A stretch of DNA of 64,000 nucleotides from Corythucha ciliata (Eukaryota > Arthropoda > Insecta > Hemiptera > Tingidae). The stretch is taken from the NCBI GenBank assembly GCA_038030265.1, contig CM075938.1, positions 1,775,009 to 1,839,008 of the forward strand, given 5' to 3'. The notes beneath the pieces are model-generated. The model searched no databases and was not told where the DNA came from. It was given only the letters and a program-made list of their open reading frames with translations. Of this stretch, positions 46,441-56,499 are shown piece after piece; within the stretch, counting starts at the first letter, position 1; each line of letters opens with the position of its first letter. A program made the translations under genes and the position numbers.

Positions 46441-47100
46441 ATTCGCGGTTAAAATCGATGAAAAATCTTATTTGCACCAAAAACTGAATACACGCCAATT
46501 TGCGGATTCTGAAGGGAAATTTTTAGGTTGAAATAGAAAAAAAAAACGCCAATTTGTGGCAATAGGTGAAGAAACCGCTAATTCGCGAGTAAACTGAGAA
46601 AAATCGCTCATGCATTGCGCATGGTGAACCAAAAAAATCCTAATCCGTGAAAAGTCTCCCTTTTTTTGCGGCTAATATTGAGGAAAACACTTAAGAAAAA
46701 CGTTAATTTCCAGCTAAAACTGAGAAAAGTGCTAATCCTCTGGTAAAAAAATTTAAAAATCGGTAATATGCTGCTAAAAATTGAGGAAAACGCCAAAACT
46801 CGTAGATAATTAAGAATCATCGCTCACGGGATAAAAACGATACTTTGCTGCTAAGGTTGAGAAAATTCGAAAATTCTTTGCTATGGGCGGTGGTGGGGCA
46901 AAACCGCTAAACAGTGGCTGAAATTGAGAAGAACGATACACTCGGCCAAAATTGAGAAAATCGCTAATTTGCGGGTAGAGTCCAAAAATCGCCCTTAACT
47001 GAGAGATTGAGTCTATGATGAGGCCAGCAACTCCAGCAAGATGTCCAGAGAGTGTGCTGGCTGGGTGGAATGATGACTAAAAATGTGAAATTATCCCCCT
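46441..47100. repeat. Degenerate ~30-bp array, type B
   Basis: Continues the CTAATTCGCGG-CTAAAATTGAGAAAA units to about 46990, then a short unique stretch. No gene. Confidence 0.6.
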
Positions 47101-47395
47101 TCTCTCACCCTCACGAGATTTCAATCTGATCGCCCCCCCCTCCTAGGACACATTTCTACCTACGCCACTGGTTTGGGGTTTGAAATTTTTGTACCGTTTA
47201 TCTCAAATTTCAAATTGGCAACCCTAAGCTCGAGGATATCGCTCATATCAGCCGAATCGAAACCTCTCGAACGCCTGATCCTCAACCGGTTACTACTGTC
47301 TACATGAACGACGTCACCGATGGCAATTCCGAGGAGCCAGCTGGCAGCTGGCTGGACCGCTACGGTCGTGGTCCGCGTCCTTCAGGATGAGAGAC

Positions 47396-48560
47396 ACCCA
47401 CAGCTCCAACCGCGTGGAGATCTAACCACATGTAGAACCTTCAAACCACAGCAAAACTCCAAGTCCAGCAAAGCTCTAACCACAGCAAAACTCCAACCAC
47501 AGCAAAGCTCCAACCACAGCAATCCTCCAACTACGATAAGCTCCAACCACAGCAAAGCTCCAACCACAGTAAAGGTCGAACCACAGCAAATCTCCAACTA
47601 CAATAAGCTCTAACCACATTTAGAACCTCCGAACCACAGTTAAGCTCCAACCACAGCAAAACTCCGACCACAGCAAAACTCCAACCACAGCAAAGCTCCA
47701 ACCACAGCAAAACTCCAACCACAGCATAGCTCCAACCACAGCAAAGCTCCAACCACAGCAATCCTCCAACTACGATAAGCTCTAACCACAGCAAAGCGCC
47801 AACCACAGCATAGCTCCAACCACATCAAAGCTCCAACCACAGCAATCCTCCAACTACGATAAGCTCTAACCACAGCAAAGCGCCAACCACAGCAAAGCTC
47901 CAACCACAGCAATCCTCCAACCACAGTAAAGGTCGAACCACAGCAAAGCTCCAACTACAATGAGCTCTAACCACATTTAGAACCTCCGAACCACAGCAAA
48001 AATCTAACCACAGCAAAGCTCCAACCACAGCAATCCTCCAACTACGATAAGCTCTAACCACAGCAAAGCGCCAACCACAGCAAAGCTCCAACCACAGCAA
48101 AGCTCCAACCACAGCAATCCTCCAACTACGATAAGCTCTAACCACAGCAAAGCGCCAACTACAGCAAAGCTCCAACCACAGCAAAGCTCCAACCACAGTA
48201 AAGGTCGAACCACAGCAAAGCTCCAACTACAATAAGCTCTAACCACATTTAGAACCTCCGAACCACTGTTAAGCTCCAACCACAGCAAAGCTCCAACCAC
48301 AGCAAAGCTCCAACCACAGCAATCCTCCAAAGCTCCAGCTACAATAAGCTCTAACCACATTCATAACCTCCGAACCACAGTTAAGCTCCAACCACAGCAA
48401 AGCTCTAACCACAGCAAAGCTCTAACCACAGCAAAGCTCCAACCACAGCAAAACTCCAACCACAGCAAAACTCCAACCACAGCAAAACTCCAACCACAGC
48501 AAAACTCCAACCACAGCAAAACTCCAACCACAGCAAAGGTCCAGCCATAGCAAATGTCCA
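47396..48560. repeat. 17-bp minisatellite, about 65-70 copies (CAACCACAGCAAAGCTC)
   Basis: Unit CAACCACAGCAAAGCTC, tandem for about 1.16 kb, with variants (CAATCCTC, CAACTACGATAAGCTC, ATTTAGAACCTCCGAACCAC) that recur at longer intervals and mark a higher-order repeat. Because 17 is not a multiple of 3, the minus strand is open in all frames and yields repeating ELCCGWSFAVVGALLWL peptides; these are repeat by-products. Nearly every unit carries ACCACA, the RUNX/Runt core. Confidence 0.9.
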
Positions 48561-48639
48561 ATCACTGCCACCCCCTTCCCCCCAAAACAAAATGATGGCT
48601 GCCCTCCCCTGGCCCAACGGCCGGCGACGCGACGACGCC

Positions 48640-49660
48640 CTTGGTATGAATAGCCAGTTTTGATATTTTCGGGGCATGAATCGTCGATTCAGACATTATC
48701 CAGTTTCCAGGCTTGCAGTTTTGCGATTTTTGAGGCAGGGATCACCTTGTTAGGCCTATGAAAGCGCGATTCGTCAGTTCAACTATTTATAGGCCACAAA
48801 GTTATGCATACATAGAATCATTTTTGTAAATTTTTGCGGCGTGAATAGCCAGTATGGCTTTTTTCAACGCGCTGTGAATTGGCATTTCTAGGGCGAGAAT
48901 AATATAGTCAGTGTGATATTTTCAGAGCCCGAATCGTCAGTTTTGCCATTTTAGTGTTCGAATGGTCCGTTGTGCCATTTTTAGAGCGGGAATTCCCAAT
49001 TAAGCCATTTCCTAGGTGCGAATCGTCAGTTTAGCCAATTTTCAGCAAAGGAATCGTCGTTTTGGGTATTTCCAAGGCGCAAATTTTCAGTTTATCTATT
49101 ATTAGAGCGCATTTCTCGATTCTGGCTTAAAAACTGATGGCAGTCAAATTTGCCAATTTTATGACTTGAACACCCAGTTTGGCTATTTCTAGGGCGCATA
49201 GAGGCGCGAGTGAATTCGTACGTCAAAGGCCAAGGCGAGAACGGGTTGTTTGAGCATTTTCTGCCCAAACATGATTCACGCATTTTCAGGGAGAGAATTG
49301 TCAGTTTTGGACATATTTAGAGCGGGCATCACCAGTTGGGCTATTTTATCATGGGTTTTACCATTTTAGGGCGCAAATTGTCAAATCAAGGCGAGAATGA
49401 TCAGTTTGAATTGGTCGATTTTGCAATTTACATGATAGAAATCGTCTCTTTAGGCTTTTCCTTGGCGCAATTAGTCAGTTAAGCTGTTTTTATGGCGCAA
49501 ATAGACAGTAAAACCAGTGCGGGAATTGTCAGTTTTGGCACGCTAATTGTTGATTCAGCCATTTTAATGGCGGGAATCGTTATCTTTCAGGAACATTTTT
49601 GGGGCACGTGAAGTCAATTTGACTATTTTTAGGGCACAAATAGTGAGCTATATGACCTGC
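48640..49660. repeat. Degenerate ~30-bp array, type C (GCGAATCGTCAGTTTNGCCATTTTTAGG)
   Basis: Loose ~30-bp units of GGCGCGAATCGTCAGTTT with GCCATTTTTAG. Similar period to types A and B but a different core. No gene. Confidence 0.6.
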
Positions 49661-50437
49661 ACAAGTGTGATCTAGTGCAGGGCCCCGTTCCTATAGGCCT
49701 CTCAAGGTCCCCAGGTGAGAATTATCGCGGTCCCCCTCCCCCCCCAAGGGCACAGCTAGGGTTAGCGTTAAGGGGGAGTTGTACACGTGTTTCCTCGGTC
49801 TCCCTCCAATCATAATACTTCGCCTACTCCGCGTTACGTAAATTATCGCCGTATTTCAGCACCAATCCTGGGTTTCAAGGTGTCATTTAAATCTCCAGGC
49901 AATTTCGCAGGCGCGTACGATCTTCTTTTTTCATATTTCATCCCCTAAAATGACCGTAAAACCCACATAAACTTTAACCTTGAAAATTCACGACTTTGGC
50001 GCTCGTAAAAATCTGGAAACTTTTGTAATCCCTTTGGGGGGTTAGGAATAAGTGTACCGCGAATTTTGCGACACATTCCATGGCTGGAGCTTCAGGCGTG
50101 ATGGCCAAAAAAACCGCCTGATTTTGACACTTTTTTTGTTTTTCGCTTATAACTCCTAAACGACGCACGTTACCCGACTTTGGTGAGGGAATTTCACGAA
50201 ACTGGTCAGGGAAAACCGGGAAAAGTCAGTGAAATTCCGTGCGATCCTTTCTGTGGCAATCCTGATTGTGTCAGGAAGAGATGTAAAGTCAAGAAAAAAA
50301 ACAATCAACGCAGTTACATTATACGGATATATTTGAAGTTTACAAAGGGAACGAGACACCCCCCCCCCCTTCCTCCCACCGACGATTGTCAGTTGTTCAT
50401 TTCATTGGACTAACGAATAAACTCCTCCGTTTTTCAG
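49661..50437. other. End of SelT intron 1, no recognised feature
   Basis: Mixed unique sequence with poly-C runs; the acceptor TTTTTCAG ends at 50437. Confidence 0.4.
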
Positions 50438-51022
50438 CTACTCCTGCGGATACAGACGAGCGTTCGAGGACTATTCGACTATAATTAAGCAAAAATACCC
50501 CGAAATAAGCATAATTGGAGGAAACTATGACCCTCCTGGCTTTAACATGTTGTTAGCGCGAACATTCGTAAGTCCGTCACTAACAATTTTTTTTTTTAAC
50601 TTTCTAATAAAAGCATCGTAAAAACCAGGGCATTATGAAGATGGTTATCATCGCTTTTGTACTGAGCGGAATCAATCCTTTTGAAAAACTTGGTATAAAC
50701 ACACCGTCTTGGTGGAATTGGTGTCGCTCGAATCGTCTCTGGGCCTGTATGATGGTCTTTTTTATGTCGAACGCCCTAGAGGGAAGCTTTATTACGACGG
50801 GAGCTTTTGAAATCTCGTTAAACGGTAAAAAAAAAAATCCCAAATCATGAACATTTTAACAGTCTTTTCTGAGTTTTTTTCTTGCTCATAATTGCAGACA
50901 TTCCAGTATGGTCTAAATTGGAAACAGGCCGAATTCCCCAACCGCCGGAATTATTTCAGATACTTGAAAATCACATGATCCTGGAAGATCGGCTGATCGT
51001 GAAACCGGATTTTCCAAAGTAG
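50438..51022 (+). CDS. SelT: Selenoprotein T homologue (Cys form), exons 2-4
   Basis: Exons 50438-50567, 50629-50824 and 50898-51022 (TAG) join exon 1 in phase, for 203 residues in all (human 195). The protein is an ER-membrane thioredoxin-like oxidoreductase of the Rdx family. Seen here: the CxxC (CYSCGYRRAFEDYS), KQKYPEISIIGGNYDPPGFN, a hydrophobic segment (IMKMVIIAFVLSGINPF), WACMMVFFMSNALEGSFITTGAFEISLN, and the conserved end PVWSKLETGRIPQPPEL. No in-frame UGA is present, so no Sec insertion is needed. A frame reading through intron 3 after FEISLNG is intronic. ATTAAA at 51165-51170 could be the polyadenylation signal. Confidence 0.95.
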
Positions 51023-51164
51023 CTTACTTCAATATCACCCGCTACAGTAATTTTTTTCATAAATTCGTCTTGATTTGAACAAAACCAGAGTGTCAGTTTA
51101 GAACAGAAACGTTGATTGAGAACCATGCTACTGTTATTTTTACAATTATTTCATTGATTGTTTG

Positions 51165-51170
51165 ATTAAA
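51165..51170 (+). terminator. Possible polyadenylation signal ATTAAA of the SelT-like gene
   Basis: The common variant ATTAAA lies 142 bp after the stop at 51020-51022. No AATAAA was seen nearer. Confidence 0.4.
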
Positions 51171-51990
51171 CAAGGGAAGTTATTCCAGACAAGTTTCAGT
51201 GATATCAACAACTTGCTAAAACGATTCCGACGACGACAGAGTTACGAAGCACCAGAACAAATCCGCCTCGGAGCAACTGATGCCAAATCCAATTGTCACT
51301 TTCAACTTCATATGGAATCGGTGCAACGGCGGATCCAAAGAGGGGGGGGGCACAGAGGTCGTGCCCCCCCTCCCCCCACCTGCAGAGGTTGGAGTCGAGA
51401 TCACTTGAGCAGAAAACATCATCAAAACCACCACCCAGAAACTCCATTGAAGGTTGGTCAATTTCTCAGCTTTTAGGGTCATTTCAGTGATGCCAGGTTT
51501 ACAGTTTTTACTGTAGTTTTACAGTTTTTTTTTGTGGGCTTATATAGTTTTTTCGTTTTTCAAACCAATTATGTAGAAAATGCCCAATAACTCGTTATTT
51601 GGCGAATTTTACGCTCTGAGTTTGGAGTGTGGGGAGGGGGGGTGAGTTCTAAAGCTTCCCCATCACATAAACCCGAATGTCCAAGTTACTCTTTCGCGCG
51701 CGCCTGTTTACTGTTGTATAGTCGACTTCAAAGTTTTAGTTCATGGGCGTAGCTAGTTCTACATGGAGGGGTGGGCAGCTTTTCGTATTCTCCAGAGCTC
51801 TCGTGCTCATCTCAACATTTTGCAGATTTTTAGTCCAGAGAGAGAGAGAGAGAGAGAGAGATGTAATTTCGTGGCTATTCGCCCAGGTTTTGGGTCCTGT
51901 CGGGGCTACCCTGCGGCCTCTAAACAAAAAAAAAATTGTAATTTCGCACATTTTCAACCCTAAATGATGTAATTTTGCGTCTATTTCTGT
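51171..51990. other. Intergenic DNA with repeat fragments
   Basis: Contains GGATCCAAAGAGGGGG- and GTTCATGGGCGTAGCTAG-type ends of short dispersed elements and an (AG)n microsatellite at 51837-51861. No gene seen. Confidence 0.4.
51837..51861. repeat. (AG)n microsatellite
   Basis: About 12 uninterrupted AG dinucleotides. Confidence 0.95.
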
Positions 51991-52910
51991 CAGTTTTAGC
52001 TGCGAATGAGCGTTTTTCCTCCTTCGTTTTTAATTGTAATAAAACTTGCAATTTTCAGAATATTGAGACCCAAAACTTACAAATTTTGCACATATCTAGC
52101 TCTAAATTATGTAATTTTTGCGGTTATTTCTCTCGAGTTTAGCCGCGAGTAAGCGTTTTTCCTCAATTTTAGCTGTGATTTTCCCTTAATCTTTATCCAC
52201 GAGTTGGTGATTTTTTTCACTTATAGCGTTGAATTAGAGTTTTTTTTCTTAATTTTAGCCGCGGATTCGAATTCGACCCAAGAACAGGCACAGGCTGAGA
52301 CGTACACGAATCGCGTGGCCCGGGGCGGAAACCCCTGTGAGGCCCCTCAGCCCTCTATGAATACGAGAAATATAATTTTTACGTTGCGTTTCAGATTGAT
52401 AAATTATCAATTTCAGTCGCAAAATTGGAATGTTCTCAATTTTAGGGGCTGAATCGCAGCTTTTATTGCGTAAATTTTAAAATTTATAATTTTCCTCAAT
52501 TTTAGCCGTAAATTAGCGATGTTTTTCAATTTTAACCACAAATTGAAGTTATTCTCAACCGCAAATTAGCGTTTTTTTTCTATTTTTAGCAGCGAATTAG
52601 CAGTTTGCCTCAATTTGATCTGGAAATTAGTGTTTTTCATAATTTTAGCTGCGCTAATTGGTTATTTTCTCAATATTTCCCGGAAATTAGCGTTTTCTAT
52701 TTTTCATTTTAGCCCCAATTTTTTTTTTTTTTTTTTTTTTTAACTTTTAACTATTAATTGCCGCTTTTTCTCAATTATAGAACCGCGGATCATCGTTTTT
52801 CTCTATTTTAGCCGCGAATTAGCTTTTGTTCCAATTTTGACCGTTATGAAGCACTTTTTTTTCCAATTTTATTCGTAAATTAGCGTTTTTTTTCTGAATT
52901 TTAACAGAGG
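51990..52910. repeat. Degenerate ~30-bp array, type B, reverse orientation
   Basis: Units of GCGAATTAGCGTTTTTCTC plus AATTTTAGCC with poly-T stretches. No gene. Confidence 0.65.
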
Positions 52911-55121
52911 TTTAATTAGCGATGTTTGTCGATTTTGGCCACGAATTAGCTTTTTCCGCACATTTAGCCGCTAATTCTTACCTTTTCTCTTTTTTTTTTT
53001 TAATCGACGAATGATTGATTTTTCGCTGTTTCACTCGAAAATTAACCATTTTCCTCAATTTTAGCCCTGAATTAGCACATTTTTTTTTTCTAATTTCAGG
53101 CGCAGGCTTGGCCCAAGAACAGCACATAAGCGTTTTTTGTTCTAAATTGTAATTTTTGACCGTAAAATGGATTGTATAAATCGCAAATCAGCCATTTTTT
53201 TCTCTATCTTAGTCTTGGAAGTTGCGTCGCGAAACCACGAATGAGCGCTTTTACGCTGTTTTCGCCGTGATTATTAGCGATAGTTCCAAACTTTTCGTCG
53301 AGTACTTGATCCAAAAACAGCGTTTTAGTGCGCCTCCTTCAATTTTTATCCGCTTAAGAACGTATTTTCAGTCAGGAAGCATTCATTCAATCCAAGATTA
53401 TCAACTCCCAAAGTTGCAATTTTGCGGCTAACGTCAGACTTTGTGCACTTGTCGTGGGCGGCTAGACCGGATATTCCACAATCACTAAAAAGAACCCCCC
53501 AGAAACTGTCAATTTCGCGAAAATAAAGTGAAGAAACGTAGAATTTCGCGTCGGAAGTGTCAAAAGCCGTCGGCGCCCAACTCCCCCTGAGTTCTGCTCC
53601 ACCTCATTGAAATCATTACGGTGCCACTGGCTGCGAAATAGCGATTTTCATTTATTTTAGCCGAGGACTTGCCCCAAGATCAGCTCATTAGCGATTTTGA
53701 CAATTTTTTCGTAAAATTGCATCAAGAATCACCAAATTTTTATTATTATAGTTTTTTCAATTTTGGATTGGCGCTTTTTCTCGATTTTATCCGCAAATTT
53801 GCGTTTATACTTCTATTCTAGACGTTAACTAGCCCTTTATATCAATTTAAGCCCCGAATTAGAGTTTTTTCTCAATTTTAGCGGCTAATACGCGCTTATT
53901 CCCCCAGTTTTAGCAATAGAATAGTGTTTGTTTTTTGTTTTTCCTTACCCATGAATTAACGCTTCTCTCATCTATACGCTTCTCTCATTTAGTGTACTCC
54001 AGAAACATGTATACGTGATCCTGGCGGAAAACATATCACTAAACATGGCGAAAATGGCGCCATTCGTGGGCGTTAATTCATGGGTAGGAAAAAACAAACA
54101 CTATTCATCGCTAATTCACTAATTCATTGCTAAAACTGGGGGGAGTAAGCGCGTATTAGCCGCTAAAATTGAGAAAAAACTCTAATTCGGGGCTTAAATT
54201 GATATAAAGGGCTAGTTAACGTCTAAAATAGAAATATAAACGCAAATTTGCGGATAAAATCGAGAAAAAGCGCCAGTCCAAAATTGAAAAAAACTATAAT
54301 AATAAAAATTTGGTGATTCTTGATGTAATTTCAAGAAAAAATTGTGTCAAAATCGCTAATGAGCTGATGTTGGGGCAAGTCCTCGGCTAAATTTCGGCTA
54401 AATTTGATTTCAATGAGGTGGAGCAGAACTCAGGGGAGTTGGGCGCCGACGGCTTTTGACACTTCAACGCGAAATTCCACGTTTCTTCACTCAATTTTCG
54501 CGAAATTGCAAGTTTCTGGGGTTCTTTTTAGTGATTGTGGAATATCCGGTCTAGCCGCCCACGACAAGTGCACAAAGTCTGACGTTAGCCCTCAAAATTG
54601 CAACTATGGGAGTTGATAATCTGGGATTGAATGCTTCCTGGCTGTAAATACGCTGTCCCCAGTTTCTTTAGGTCCTTCAGCGGATAAAAATGGAAGGAGG
54701 CGCACTAAAACGCTGTTTTTGGATCAAGTACGCGACGAAAAGTTTGGAACTATCGCTAATAATCATGGCGAAAACAGCGAAAAAGCGCTCATTCGTGGTT
54801 TCTCGACGCAACTTCCAAGACTAAGATAGAGAAAAAATGGCTGATTTGCGATTTATACAATCCATTTTACGGTAAAAAATTACAATTTAGAACAAAAAAC
54901 GCTTATGTGCTGTTCTTGGGCCAAGCCTGCGCTTGAAATTAGAAAAAAAAAAGTGCTAATTTCAGGGCTGAAATTGAGGAAAATGGTTAATGTTCGAGTG
55001 AAACATCGAAAAATCAATCATTCGTCGATTAAAAAAAAAAGAGAAAAGGTAAGAATTAGCGGCTAAATGTGCGGAAAACGCTAATTCGTGGCCAAAATCG
55101 ACAAACATCGCTAATTAAACC
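52911..55121. repeat. 2.2-kb inverted repeat (arms ~1.05 kb) made of type B units
   Basis: Left arm 52911-53962 (from AGGTTTAATTAGCGATGTTT to CCCATGAATTAACGC) is mirrored by 54069-55121. The arms stay similar over unique landmarks such as GTTGCGTCGCGAAACCACGA and GGCGCCCAACTCCCCCTGAG. The ~106-bp loop contains GTGATCCTGGCGGAAAACAT and ATGGCGAAAATGGCGCCATT, the end sequence of the AAACAAACG family at 28.26 and 29.3 kb. AAACAAACG-like motifs also follow at 55140-55185. Confidence 0.8.
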
Positions 55122-55630
55122 TCGTGTCGTGACGACAACGTAGCAAACGATAATTTGGGCTAACAAACGAAATTTCGAAAATCTGATTAAACGAACTAAA
55201 ATTTGGGCGGAAGATCAGGCGCGGATCCAGAGTCGGCTTAAGGAGGGGGGGGCCATATATATTATGACCCCATCCGACCCCCGCCCCTACCAATACCACA
55301 AGTCACACAGATGCTTAGACAGACTCAGTTCTCAATCTCTCATCTAATTGAAAAACCGGATAATTATGGAAACCCAAAGGCCGGAAAAGTGGTAAAAAAA
55401 ACAACAACATTCAACAACTACCCCCGCCCCGCCCCCCCCCACGGCTAGCAATGCGATTTTAACCCTTAAAATTGGGTTTTTTAGTGAGCGAAATCCGGAA
55501 AATTACTTTTTTTATTGAGTGAAACCAGCTAAAAACGGTTCCTAGTGCGTAAAATCGGAGCAATCGGTCACTGAAATAGGCCACAAAGCGAAATTGGTTT
55601 ACTGGCAAACACATTTCTCGAAATTAGCTG

Positions 55631-55830
55631 TTCATAAAATTGACTGTCTCCTCGTGAAATTGAAAATTTGCTCGTAAAATTGAAAATTTCCTCATAAAAT
55701 GTACAATTTCTGCATAAAATAAGCAATTTCCTTATAAAATTGACAATTTCCTCATAAAATAGTCAATTTCCCTATAAAAATTATTATTCCCTCATAAAAT
55801 TGACAATTTACTCTTAAAATTGATAATCCT
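55631..55830. repeat. 20-bp tandem repeat, ten units in exact register
   Basis: Ten consecutive 20-bp units of CTCATAAAATTGACAATTTC with no insertion or deletion, only substitutions. No coding potential. Confidence 0.9.
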
Positions 55831-55948
55831 CGCATTAATCACGTCAATTTTCCCCTCAGTGAGAGTTTTTCCCTTAATAACTCGGCATTTTGCGTCTCTC
55901 GAGAACCTTTGACCCTCGGGCCTCTGAGAAAATGACCCTAAAATTAAT

Positions 55949-56187
55949 CACGAAGATCGCACCCAAGGTGCGGTCCAGTCTGCGTTTTGACCTCTGACCT
56001 TCAGCCACCAGGGCTACTCGCGGTCCTGGTCTCATCAGCCCGGCAATTTCAGCCGAGTACGGAGCCTTTGGACCGCCCCTCGCCTCAATTGCCGGGCTGA
56101 TGAGACCAGGACCGCGAGTAGCCCTGGTGGCTGAAGGCCTGAGGTCGAAACGCAGACTGGACCGCACCTTTGTGTGCGATCTTCGTG
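55949..56187. repeat. GC-rich hairpin with ~100-bp arms
   Basis: Left arm 55949-56048 and right arm 56087-56187 are near-perfect reverse complements (CGAAGATCGCACCCAAGGTGCGG, CCACCAGGGCTACTCGCGGT, TCTCATCAGCCCGGCAATT) around a 38-nt loop. The block is much richer in G+C than the flanks. Overlapping frames on minus come from the palindrome. It could be a MITE or a hairpin RNA source; the sequence alone does not decide. Confidence 0.9.
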
Positions 56188-56499
56188 AATGTTTCGTGGG
56201 CGCATAGCCCCCGACATTCAATTTGTTCTTATTTCTAAAATTAGTGGTGATTACCCCTTCTCGATGGGATTTTGGGGGAGGTTTCGATTAGGTTTTTTTG
56301 CGCAAGTGACCTCGACTCTAAGGGAGGGACCATGGCCCCTGTGTGTGCCCCTCCCTTAGATCCGCCCCTGCGGAAGATGCAGAGAAGAACAAGTCAGTTA
56401 ACTGAATTGAGGGGATTACGCACCCCACCCACCGCCAATGTTATTCATCGGCTACAGAAGTGGTGGCCAACCCCCCGGGCCCAACGGGCCAAGAAGTGG

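Noticed and set aside
47320..48677. Long minus-strand frames rich in Cys, Trp and Leu
   Set aside because: They follow from the 17-bp minisatellite, which is open in all minus frames; the peptides repeat with the DNA unit and match no family.
55874..56221. 115-codon minus frame
   Set aside because: It reads both arms of the GC-rich hairpin; its repeats come from the palindrome.
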